From assembly GCA_020851835.1 (NCBI GenBank), contig JADZBZ010000169.1, forward strand, positions 1 through 6,845: DNA of 6,845 bases. The letters are read 5' to 3'. Below the pieces are notes generated by a model. That model was not told the origin of the DNA. It saw nothing but the letters and a program-made list of their open reading frames with translations, and ran no database searches. Of the stretch, positions 1 to 6,324 are shown one piece after another (positions within the stretch are counted from its first letter, which is position 1; every line of letters begins with the position of its first letter). The translations under genes were made by a program, and so were the position numbers. This DNA comes from Acidobacteriota bacterium. Lineage in GTDB: Bacteria > Acidobacteriota > Vicinamibacteria > Vicinamibacterales > UBA2999.

Positions 1-516
1 CTGGGCTATGACCTGATCGAGTGGACCTACGATCCGCTTCAGGCCATGAACGCCCACTTCAACGTCACGAAGCTCGGATGCGTGGCCGAAGAGTACCATC
101 GCAACGTCTACGGCGAGTCGACGAGTGCTCTCCACCGCGGCACGCCGACGGATCGCCTGGTGGCGCAGTGGCACATCGCGGCGCCGCACGTGGAGCGGCG
201 CCTCGACTCGGTGCCGGAGCTCCGCGTGAGGGCGCAGGAAGTCAGCGACGCGCCAATCGTGAATCGCACCGCCATGGCCGGCCGCTGGCGGACCTGCGTC
301 GGCGTGGACCTGGACCTCGACGAGCGTCGCTTCTGGCTCGAGATACCCATCGGGTTCACCGACCTGCAACTCGAGGCGATCGAGCTGGCCATGGCCTGGC
401 GACTGCAGACCCGCGAGGTCTTCGAGACCTACTTCGCCCGAGGCCATCGCGTGGTGGACTTCACCCTCAGCCGGCAGGAGGGCTTCGGACGCTACCTGCT
501 GGCGCGCCCCGACTGA
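1..516 (+). CDS. GNAT-like acetyltransferase of the COG3375 type, 5' end outside window
   Basis: The reading frame is open from base 1 and ends at TGA 514-516, leaving 171 residues of the C-terminal part; the true start lies upstream of the window. The fragment reads like the predicted acetyltransferases of COG3375. It has a W-TYDPLQ-x-NAHFN-x-x-KLG block at residues 8-26, a conserved YGE followed by PTDRLVAQW (49-57), a LEIP segment (113-116), and a C-terminal R-x-x-FETYF-x-RGH-x-VVDF block (138-154). Family members are single-domain enzymes of uncertain substrate, presumed to transfer an acyl group from acyl-CoA; the CoA-binding loop itself cannot be judged from this fragment. The ATG at 46 lies inside the conserved block, so it is not the start. 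The gene converges on the HIT gene 43 bp downstream. Family assignment is by recalled motif resemblance; the substrate is unknown. Confidence 0.72.
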   Translation: MGYDLIEWTYDPLQAMNAHFNVTKLGCVAEEYHRNVYGESTSALHRGTPTDRLVAQWHIAAPHVERRLDSVPELRVRAQEVSDAPIVNRTAMAGRWRTCVGVDLDLDERRFWLEIPIGFTDLQLEAIELAMAWRLQTREVFETYFARGHRVVDFTLSRQEGFGRYLLARPD

Positions 517-536
517 AGGCCGTCGGCGCCGCTCGG

Positions 537-552
537 GGCGTCTCGTGACGCC
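537..552. terminator. Short hairpin between convergent genes, weak terminator candidate
   Basis: GGCGTC (537-542) and GACGCC (547-552) form a 6-bp perfect stem with a 4-nt TCGT loop, lying between the stop codons of the GNAT and HIT genes. Position between two convergent stops suits a terminator. No T-run follows on either strand, so intrinsic termination is doubtful. Confidence 0.2.
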
Positions 553-559
553 GCCCTTC

Positions 560-901
560 CTACCCGGGCGGCCAGGCCATGTCCCGCCCGCCAAGCACGT
601 GCAGGTGCAGGTGAAAAACGGTCTGGCCGGCTTGGGCATTGCAGTTGAGCACCGTCCGGTAGCCGCTGGCATGGTACCCGCGTTCGCGGGCAATCGCCGC
701 CGCACGCCGCGTCATCGCGCCAACCAGGATGTCGTGCTCGACCGTCAGGTCGTTGGCGGTCGCGATGTGCGCCTTTGGCACGATCAGCACGTGCATCGGC
801 GCCTGCGGGTTGATGTCGTTGAAGGCCAGCAGATCCGCGTCTTCGTAGACCTTCGACGCGGGAATCCTGCCCTCGACGATGTGACAAAACAGGCACGGCA
901 T
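560..901 (-). CDS. HIT-family purine nucleoside phosphoramidase (HinT-like)
   Basis: A 113-residue histidine-triad protein, the usual length for the HinT branch. These small cytoplasmic homodimers hydrolyse adenosine 5'-phosphoramidates and aminoacyl-AMP adducts. The C-x-x-C pair typical of zinc-binding members is at residues 3-6. The FNDINPQAPMH-x-LIVPK-x-H block covers 27-45. The catalytic triad HLHLH is at 97-101, directly followed by V-L-GGR, and the chain ends in the usual WPPG. An in-frame ATG-TGA lies 9 nt upstream of the chosen ATG (899-901 on the complement), so no longer start is possible. No Shine-Dalgarno sequence is visible before it. The gene diverges from the LysM gene over 90 bp and converges with the GNAT gene. 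The family call is firm; the physiological substrate is not known from sequence. Confidence 0.93.
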   Translation of the reverse strand: MPCLFCHIVEGRIPASKVYEDADLLAFNDINPQAPMHVLIVPKAHIATANDLTVEHDILVGAMTRRAAAIARERGYHASGYRTVLNCNAQAGQTVFHLHLHVLGGRDMAWPPG

Positions 902-955
902 GGGTCACATGCTGCAACAGAACCCACGGACGCGGCAAGTGCGACCGAACCGTTT

Positions 956-971
956 GTGCTACAAGTAGCAC
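956..971. repeat. 7-bp inverted repeat with AA spacer, possible operator
   Basis: GTGCTAC (956-962) and GTAGCAC (965-971) are exact inverted copies separated by AA, in the 90-bp region between the divergent HIT and LysM starts. The left arm contains TGCTACAAG (957-965), which resembles an extended -10 element. That would place a + strand start near 972, leaving a 20-nt leader carrying the ribosome site. A repressor bound here would block that start. A second inverted pair, CAAGTGC (936-942) and GCACTTG (968-974), shares the right arm. No matching -35 was seen, so the promoter reading is tentative. Confidence 0.45.
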
Positions 972-981
972 TTGCTCACAC

Positions 982-987
982 AGGAGG
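982..987 (+). promoter_or_regulatory. Strong Shine-Dalgarno of the LysM gene
   Basis: AGGAGG is followed by AGTC and then the ATG at 992. This is the strongest ribosome-binding site seen in the window. It fixes the LysM start at 992, although the frame stays open far upstream over the HIT gene. Confidence 0.85.
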
Positions 988-991
988 AGTC

Positions 992-1363
992 ATGATCGAA
1001 AACTACAAGGATCTCGAAACGCTCGCCGGCAAGCTCGGCATCCAGGATTTCTCGATGACCGAGGCCGCCGGCAAGGTCGTCGTGAAGGGGAAGACGACCT
1101 ACCAGCTCGAAAAGGATCTGTTCTGGGACGGGATCAAGAAGCACGCGAGCTGGCAGAACGAGGTATCGGCGGACATCAGGGCCGAGAAGAGCGACATTCA
1201 CGGCTACCACGTCGTCCAGCCCGGAGAGTCACTCTCGAAGATCGCGAAAGTCCATTTCGACGACGCGAACCGCTATATGGACATCTTCAATGCCAACAAG
1301 GACCAGTTGAAGGATCCCAACCTGATTCATCCCGGCCAGAAGCTGCTCATCCCGAAGAAGTAG
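992..1363 (+). CDS. Small BON/LysM protein, Kbp/YgaU-like
   Basis: A 123-residue protein starting at the ATG behind a strong ribosome site. The N-terminal part (about 5-68) resembles a degenerate BON domain, with the GKVVVKGKTT strand pair at 27-36. The C-terminal part (71-121) is a clear LysM domain: YHVVQPGESLSKIAK, then NRYMDIFNANKD and a closing IHPGQKLLIPKK. This layout and length match E. coli Kbp (YgaU, 149 aa), a cytoplasmic potassium-binding protein with BON followed by LysM. There is no signal peptide or membrane segment and the protein is Lys- and Asp-rich, so a cytosolic location is inferred even though LysM usually binds peptidoglycan. It diverges from the HIT gene and ends 11 bp from the convergent prmC stop. 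Ion binding is inferred by analogy only; it could be a generic LysM protein. Confidence 0.85.
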   Translation: MIENYKDLETLAGKLGIQDFSMTEAAGKVVVKGKTTYQLEKDLFWDGIKKHASWQNEVSADIRAEKSDIHGYHVVQPGESLSKIAKVHFDDANRYMDIFNANKDQLKDPNLIHPGQKLLIPKK

Positions 1364-1374
1364 CCGGACCGGTA

Positions 1375-2226
1375 CTATCGTCGCGCTACCAGTACCCGCG
1401 CAATCCCCTGCAGATCCGGGCGAATGCGGAGGAGCCGCAGGGCCTCCGCATCCGCCACCATCTGCCCGGCGAGGGCGGCCTGCCCGTCGCCAATCTCCAT
1501 CAGCAGCAGCCCGCCGGGAGCCAGGGCCTTTGCTGCGAGACGCACAATGCCGCGCGCGACATCGAGACCGTCCGGGCCTCCAACGAGCGCGGTCGCCGGT
1601 TCGTAATCCCTGACTTCCGGCTGCAGGTCCCGATAGGCGGCCTCCGTCACATACGGCGGATTCGACACCACGAGATCGAAGGGCGGAGGAACGGCCCCGA
1701 GATAGGCGCCGAGGTGCAGACTGACACCGGCTTCGAAGCGGCGGGCGTTCTCGCGCGCAACGGCCAGAGCATGGGAAGACACGTCGGTCGCGAAGACGAC
1801 CGCTCCGGGCAGTTCCCGCGCGAGGGTCACGGCGAGGCAGCCCGATCCGGTACCCACGTCGAGCACGCCTAACCTCGTCCCCGGTGCACGCGTCCCGGCC
1901 CACGCCAGCGCTTCCTCCACGATCAGCTCCGTTTCCGGCCTGGGAATGAGGACGCCGGCGCGCACCAGGAAGTCGCGGCCCCAGAACTCCTGCGAGCCGC
2001 GGATGTAAGCCACCGGTTCGCGCCGGGCCCGGCGGGCGATCAGGGCCTCGAAGGCGTCGGCGAACCCCGGCGGGGCCTCCTCGAGCATTCGCGCGACGAA
2101 GACGGCCCGGTCCCACCCGAGCACGTGACGGGCCAGCAGATCGGCGTCGAGCGCGGCCTCCGCGCCCGTGATGCCGGCGAAGGCGAGCCGGGTCCGCGCC
2201 TCGCGCACGAGCGCCTGGAGGGTCAT
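1375..2226 (-). CDS. prmC: Peptide chain release factor N5-glutamine methyltransferase
   Basis: PrmC (HemK) uses S-adenosylmethionine to methylate the glutamine of the GGQ motif in release factors, which raises termination efficiency. The 283-residue length is normal. An N-terminal helical domain (about 1-75) recognises the release factor. The linker has EPVAYIRGSQEFWGRDF (70-86) and LIPRPETE (93-100). SAM motif I, DVGTGSG, is at 123-129, and the catalytic NPPY, which grips the glutamine amide, is at 189-192. The chain ends with an EIGDGQ segment (244-249). The gene starts 17 nt after prfA, with GAGGG about 10 nt before its ATG, and is the last gene of the minus-strand cluster. Its substrate RF1 is encoded immediately upstream, the common bacterial prfA-prmC arrangement. 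The stop codon lies 11 bp from that of the convergent LysM gene. Confidence 0.96.
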   Translation of the reverse strand: MTLQALVREARTRLAFAGITGAEAALDADLLARHVLGWDRAVFVARMLEEAPPGFADAFEALIARRARREPVAYIRGSQEFWGRDFLVRAGVLIPRPETELIVEEALAWAGTRAPGTRLGVLDVGTGSGCLAVTLARELPGAVVFATDVSSHALAVARENARRFEAGVSLHLGAYLGAVPPPFDLVVSNPPYVTEAAYRDLQPEVRDYEPATALVGGPDGLDVARGIVRLAAKALAPGGLLLMEIGDGQAALAGQMVADAEALRLLRIRPDLQGIARVLVARR

Positions 2227-2243
2227 TCCCGGCCGGCCCTCGA

Positions 2244-3326
<1,083 letters not shown>

Positions 3327-3334
3327 GTGGTTCT

Positions 3335-3339
3335 ACCTC
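3335..3339 (-). promoter_or_regulatory. Shine-Dalgarno of prfA supporting the GTG start
   Basis: On the complement GAGGT is followed by 8 nt and then GTG at 3326-3324. Spacing is ideal and no ATG lies nearby in frame, so it supports GTG as the prfA initiation codon. Confidence 0.6.
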
Positions 3340-3419
3340 GGGATCACGTTCCAGCGATTCCTGGATGAATGCGGTCCCCGCCCCGGGGATCTCTCGAACG
3401 TCAGGGGGAAGAAGCGCGG

Positions 3420-3432
3420 GGCGGCTCCCGCC
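3420..3432 (-). terminator. Small GC hairpin just after moaD, weak attenuator/terminator candidate
   Basis: Read on the complement, GGCGG-GAG-CCGCC starts two bases after the moaD stop and is followed by a pyrimidine-rich CTTCTTCCCCC stretch. It is the only structured element in the 108-bp moaD-prfA gap. The stem is only 5 bp and there is no U-run, so it may be no more than GC-rich background. No convincing promoter for prfA was seen in the rest of the gap. Confidence 0.2.
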
Positions 3433-3434
3433 GG

Positions 3435-3680
3435 TCAGCCTCCGGACACCGGTGGCAGGAACGCCACCTCGTCGCCCTCGGCTACCGGCGTCCTGAACTT
3501 GGCGTATTCCGCGTTCACGGCGCACGACAGCGAGGGCTCGTAGGCGGCCAGGCCGGGGAACTCGCGCACGAGCCCCTGCCAGACGCCGGCCACCGTGGCC
3601 TCTTGCGGCAGGTCGCGCACCAACTCGCCCTGCCCGGTCAGGTCACGGAGCCTGGCGAACAACCGAACCGTTACGTGCAT
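3435..3680 (-). CDS. moaD: Molybdopterin synthase sulfur carrier subunit
   Basis: MoaD is the ubiquitin-fold sulfur carrier that, as a C-terminal thiocarboxylate, gives sulfur to MoaE to build the dithiolene of molybdopterin. The 81-residue product has the family's usual length. It opens with the beta strand MHVTVRLFARLRDLTG, has the middle FPGL (41-44) and LSCAVNAEYA (51-60) strands, and ends V-A-F-L-P-P-V-S-GG, with the required GlyGly at 80-81 as the last residues. The ATG lies inside the moaE 3' end (10-nt overlap), with GAGGG 4 nt upstream, so translation is probably coupled to moaE. The MoeB-type enzyme that adenylates the C-terminus is not in this window. ThiS-type carriers share the fold, but the adjacent moaE settles the assignment. 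Confidence 0.94.
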   Translation of the reverse strand: MHVTVRLFARLRDLTGQGELVRDLPQEATVAGVWQGLVREFPGLAAYEPSLSCAVNAEYAKFRTPVAEGDEVAFLPPVSGG

Positions 3681-4144
3681 GCCACCCTCAGCGCCCGCTC
3701 GCGGGCTTCAGCGTTGTCGGGATCGGCCGTGGCGCCCTCAATCCAGCTGTCGCCGCCATCGAAGTACTCGTGCTTCCAGATGGGGACGATCTGCTTGACG
3801 CGCTCGATGGCATAGCGCGCGGCCACAAACGCGTCCGCGCGATGCGGCGAGGCCGCGGCAATGGCCACGCTCGCCTCTCCGACGTCGAGCCGTCCAATCC
3901 GGTGATGCAGGGCCAGCTGCACGCCGGGCCACTCGGCCTGGGCCTCACTGACGATGCGATCGAGCGCCTTGACCGCGAGGGGCTCGTACGCCTCGTAGAC
4001 GAGGTGCGTCACGTGACGCCCCTGATTGTGGTCGCGCACCAGGCCTACGAAGGCGACGACCGCGCCGTGGCCGGCCGCCTCGATCAGCTTCGTCAAGTCC
4101 GCCACATCGAGCGGGCTCCCGGTGATGGCTGTTCGCATCGTCAT
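3671..4144 (-). CDS. moaE: Molybdopterin synthase catalytic subunit
   Basis: MoaE converts precursor Z (cyclic pyranopterin monophosphate) to molybdopterin in a heterotetramer with MoaD. The product is 157 residues, close to the usual 150. Recognisable blocks are GAVVAFVGLVRDHNQG (27-42), YEAYEPLA (50-57), LHHRIGRLDVGE (79-90), SPHRADAF (99-106), and the active-site segment with two lysines, K117 in ERVKQ and K124 in PIWKHE, which match the essential lysines K119 and K126 of E. coli MoaE. SWIEG (133-137) follows. The start chosen is the first ATG of an ATG-ACG-ATG pair, 4 nt after the thiD stop; the second ATG at 4138 is possible. There is no strong ribosome site, so coupling to thiD is likely. 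Its last 10 nt overlap moaD. Confidence 0.95.
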   Translation of the reverse strand: MTMRTAITGSPLDVADLTKLIEAAGHGAVVAFVGLVRDHNQGRHVTHLVYEAYEPLAVKALDRIVSEAQAEWPGVQLALHHRIGRLDVGEASVAIAAASPHRADAFVAARYAIERVKQIVPIWKHEYFDGGDSWIEGATADPDNAEARERALRVACT

Positions 4145-4148
4145 GGAC

Positions 4149-4994
4149 TCATCGAAGTATAGCGGGGGCGCTGCCGGACGGGCCGGCCTGATCCGTCTGC
4201 CAGAAGTGCCCCAGCGGACGGTGGCCGCGGCCCACCTCCACGCCGTGGGCCATCGCTCCGGCGACGTAGGCCTTGGCGGCGCCCACGGCGGAGACGAGAT
4301 CGGTCCCGCGGGCCAGCCCCGCGGCGACGGCGGCGGCAAAGGTGCAGCCCGTGCCATGGGTGTGCGGACCCTCGATCCGGGCCCCGACGAATTCGTGTAA
4401 CACGCCATCTTCGCAGATGAGGTCCGCCACCTCCGCACCCGGGAGATGGCCCCCCTTGACCACGACGGCCCGCGGACCGAACCCGGCGATGCGGCGCGCC
4501 GCTTCCCGCATGTCGGTACGCGACGTGATCGGAATGCCGGAGAGAATTTCTGCCTCCGGGATGTTCGGCGTCACGATCCTGGCCAGCCGCAGCAGCGACG
4601 CCTTCACGGCGTGCACGGCGTCATCGTCCAGGAGGCGGTCTCCGCTCTTGGCGACCATGACCGGATCGACGACCAGATTGGGCAGGTCCAGGGCTTCCAC
4701 GGCCGCGACCACCGCCTCGACGATCGCCGAGGTGGCGAGCATGCCTGTCTTCACCGCGTCGCAGCCGATATCGCTCACCACGGCCTCGATCTGTGCGGTG
4801 ACGAACTCTGCCGGAACCACGAGGATGGCCGTGACCCCCAAGGTGTTCTGCGCCGTGAGGGCCGTGAGGGCCGACGTCCCGTACACGCCCAGGGCGGCAA
4901 AGGTCTTGAGGTCGGCCTGGATGCCCGCACCGGCCCCCGAATCGGAACCGGCGATTGTCAGCGCCCGCGGCGTGCCGGTAGAATGCGTGGTCAT
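4149..4994 (-). CDS. thiD: Hydroxymethylpyrimidine/phosphomethylpyrimidine kinase
   Basis: ThiD phosphorylates 4-amino-5-hydroxymethyl-2-methylpyrimidine and its monophosphate to the pyrophosphate used by ThiE in thiamine phosphate synthesis. It is a cytoplasmic ribokinase-fold enzyme. The 281 residues contain the N-terminal ALTIAGSDSGAGAGIQADLKTF block (11-32), ALTAQNT (45-51), DAVKTGML (79-86), DPVMVAKSGDRLL (110-122), TPNIPEAE (142-149), VVKGGH (178-183), and the catalytic GTGC (214-217) that forms the anion hole. A G-x-GHRPLGHFW end (255-265) is followed by a short non-conserved tail. The ATG at 4994 puts the conserved block 10 residues in, as usual; a longer frame to 5156 would run into bioY and adds nothing conserved. 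This ATG overlaps the bioY ATG on the other strand. No TPP riboswitch or other thi gene is visible. Confidence 0.95.
   Translation of the reverse strand: MTTHSTGTPRALTIAGSDSGAGAGIQADLKTFAALGVYGTSALTALTAQNTLGVTAILVVPAEFVTAQIEAVVSDIGCDAVKTGMLATSAIVEAVVAAVEALDLPNLVVDPVMVAKSGDRLLDDDAVHAVKASLLRLARIVTPNIPEAEILSGIPITSRTDMREAARRIAGFGPRAVVVKGGHLPGAEVADLICEDGVLHEFVGARIEGPHTHGTGCTFAAAVAAGLARGTDLVSAVGAAKAYVAGAMAHGVEVGRGHRPLGHFWQTDQAGPSGSAPAILR
4955..4984 (+). promoter_or_regulatory. Sigma-70-like promoter for bioY inside the thiD 5' end
   Basis: TTGTCA (4955-4960) and TAGAAT (4979-4984) each match five of six consensus bases and are 18 bp apart. The expected start point is about 4991, so the transcript would begin 0-2 nt before the bioY ATG at 4993. 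bioY has no Shine-Dalgarno sequence, which fits a leaderless message. The elements are seen directly; that they are used is inference. Confidence 0.45.
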
Positions 4995-5586
4995 GATTGT
5001 TCGCGCCCCGTCTGTGGTCCGCTCTCTCACGATTGTCGATCGGATCGCCGCTCCAGCCGCGGAACTCCGCGTGCTGGCGGTCCTGTTCGTCACGGCCCTC
5101 ACGGCCGCCCTGTCCCAGGTGAGCTTTCCTCTGCCTTTCACGCCCGTGCCGTTCACGCTGCAGCCGATGGTCGTGCTGCTGGGCGGGGCCGCCCTCGGCG
5201 CGCGACTCGGCGCGACGAGCCAGATCCTTTATCTCATGCTCGGCGTGACCGGACTTCCCGTCTTTGCCCATGCACCCGAACTGCCACAGGGGATCCTGCG
5301 CCTGATCGGTCCGTCAGGAGGCTACCTGATGGCTTATCCGCTGGCGGCCCTGGTCACCGGCTGGCTGGCCGAGCGCGGGCTGGATCGCCAGCTGCTCTCG
5401 TCGGTGGTTGCCATGGCGGCTGGCCTCGGCGTGGTGTTCGGCGGTGGCGCCCTCTGGCTTGCGAAGGACATCGGTCTGCCCGCGGCCTTGGCCGTCGGCG
5501 TTTATCCGTTCCTGCTGGTTGACGTGCTCAAGATCGCCGCGTCGGCCATCGTGCTGCCGGTCACGTGGCGGTGGCTCCGTCCGTAG
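4993..5586 (+). CDS. bioY: Biotin transporter S component BioY
   Basis: BioY is the membrane protein that binds biotin for an ECF-type vitamin transporter. The 197-residue product is strongly hydrophobic with about six membrane segments (roughly 27-43, 55-70, 73-91, 110-125, 136-155, 163-190). The family signature is clear: VSFPLPFTPVPFTLQ (43-57), then VLLGGAALGARLG (61-73), YLMLGVTGLPVFA (80-92), G-PSGGYLMAYPLAA (106-119), and YPFLLVDVLKI (171-181). The ATG at 4993 gives a normal N-terminus; a GTG at 5014 is a shorter option. No ribosome site is present. No bioM or bioN gene is adjacent, so it may work alone or share a distant energising module, as known for many solitary BioY proteins. It diverges from thiD with overlapping start codons and converges on the methyltransferase 27 bp away. 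Confidence 0.93.
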   Translation: MIVRAPSVVRSLTIVDRIAAPAAELRVLAVLFVTALTAALSQVSFPLPFTPVPFTLQPMVVLLGGAALGARLGATSQILYLMLGVTGLPVFAHAPELPQGILRLIGPSGGYLMAYPLAALVTGWLAERGLDRQLLSSVVAMAAGLGVVFGGGALWLAKDIGLPAALAVGVYPFLLVDVLKIAASAIVLPVTWRWLRP

Positions 5587-5600
5587 GCCCTGAGGACCTC

Positions 5601-5614
5601 GCCGCCCGGGCGGC
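5601..5614. terminator. Perfect 14-bp palindrome between convergent stops, bidirectional terminator candidate
   Basis: GCCGCCCGGGCGGC is exactly self-complementary and can fold to a 5-bp stem with a CCGG loop. It lies 14 nt after the bioY stop and touches the stop codon of the convergent methyltransferase. On the + strand it is followed by TACTTCTTC, a moderately T-rich tail; the other side has none. Placement supports termination of bioY; the short U-poor tail keeps this tentative. Confidence 0.35.
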
Positions 5615-6273
5615 TACTTCTTCGCGAAGATCAGGAAGTACTGGTAGGGCAGGAATGTCTCGGCGCCCGACAACCGAAGTCCGGCACGTTCGGCATCGCC
5701 GGCCACCACGTCGGGGCTGATGCGCTCGTCGGCATCCGGCCCCGGGCCCCCGCCGTCCATTCGGAAGTCGATGACACCGATCCGGCCCTGCGGCTTGAGT
5801 GCCCGGGCGAGGTTGGCCAGGAATGTCACCCGCTCCTCGATTTCGTGGTAGGCATCCACGAGGAGGACCGCGTCGAGGCTCGCCGGCGGCAGGCGCGGGT
5901 CGCTTCCGCGGCCAAGCAGGGGTCGCACGTTGGCCAACCCCTCGCGCTGCACGCGCCGGGTGATGGCGTTGAGCATCTCGGGCTGCACGTCCTGCGCGTA
6001 CACGAGACCCTGGGGGCCGACGCGCCGCGCGAGCCGGATGGTGAACCAGCCGCTACCGGCGCCAACGTCGGCCACCACCGACGCGTCGGCAATGCCGAGG
6101 GCATCCATGATGCGGTCAGGGCGCTGCCAGAGATCGCGATCCGGGGCTTCGAGTAGACCCAGATCCTGCGGAGGAAACAAGCGCCCGTGGCTGCGGGGCT
6201 GCTGCGCCGCGACCGTCCAGCCGCCGAGTACGCTCAGGGCACAGACGATCGAGAGCGCGCAGGAGGACTTCAT
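5614..6273 (-). CDS. Class I SAM-dependent methyltransferase with signal peptide
   Basis: A 219-residue protein beginning with a type I signal peptide: MKSS, a hydrophobic run to about residue 19, and an A-x-x-like cleavage site after VAA (21-23). C11 is preceded by Val, so it is not a good lipobox. The rest is a Rossmann-fold methyltransferase. SAM motif I, VADVGAGSGWFT, is at 67-78; YAQDVQPEML (92-101) supplies the acidic SAM-ribose position; LDAVLLVDAYHEIEER (133-148) is the motif IV region; RIGVIDFRMDGGG (164-176) follows. A linker with DRDLWQRPD (45-53) precedes the domain. GAGG lies 8 nt before the ATG. A perfect TATAAT lies 14-19 nt before it. Substrate unknown. Export would put a SAM-dependent fold outside the cytoplasm, where SAM supply is unclear, so the active location is uncertain. 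The permease gene ends 51 bp upstream on the same strand. Confidence 0.85.
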   Translation of the reverse strand: MKSSCALSIVCALSVLGGWTVAAQQPRSHGRLFPPQDLGLLEAPDRDLWQRPDRIMDALGIADASVVADVGAGSGWFTIRLARRVGPQGLVYAQDVQPEMLNAITRRVQREGLANVRPLLGRGSDPRLPPASLDAVLLVDAYHEIEERVTFLANLARALKPQGRIGVIDFRMDGGGPGPDADERISPDVVAGDAERAGLRLSGAETFLPYQYFLIFAKK

Positions 6274-6286
6274 GGCCGCTGCCTCG

Positions 6287-6292
6287 ATTATA
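6287..6292 (-). promoter_or_regulatory. Possible -10 box (TATAAT) close to the methyltransferase start
   Basis: TATAAT on the complement matches consensus fully. It predicts a start near 6280, only 7 nt before the ATG at 6273. No TTGACA-like -35 lies 16-18 bp upstream, and a GAGG ribosome site would then fall outside the transcript, so this may be chance. Confidence 0.25.
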
Positions 6293-6324
6293 CGAAGGAC
6301 CGCGCGGCGTCCTGTGACCCGCGC

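Noticed and set aside
545..991. A long N-terminal extension of the LysM frame
   Set aside because: It is antisense to the HIT gene, and the strong AGGAGG before 992 sets the start.
1364..1374. CCGGACCGG between the LysM and prmC stops as a terminator
   Set aside because: The arms are self-complementary 4-mers with a 1-nt gap, too short to form a stable hairpin, and no T-run follows.
1229..2116. A 295-codon minus-strand frame overlapping prmC and the LysM gene
   Set aside because: It is a frame-shifted shadow of prmC, rich in Arg, Gly and Pro, with no domain features and no ribosome site.
4852..4872. A 9-bp tandem repeat (GCCGTGAGG, twice plus a partial copy)
   Set aside because: It encodes the A-L-T-A-L-T-A segment of ThiD, a natural family motif with repeated codon choice, so it is not a separate element.
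4273..4992. A + strand extension of the bioY frame across all of thiD
   Set aside because: The upstream part is antisense to thiD and shows no conserved features; BioY proteins are about 190-200 residues, as given by the ATG at 4993.
4995..5060. TPP riboswitch upstream of thiD
   Set aside because: The region is the bioY coding start, and none of the conserved thi-box segments (such as CTGAGA or the ACCTGAT-type block) is present.
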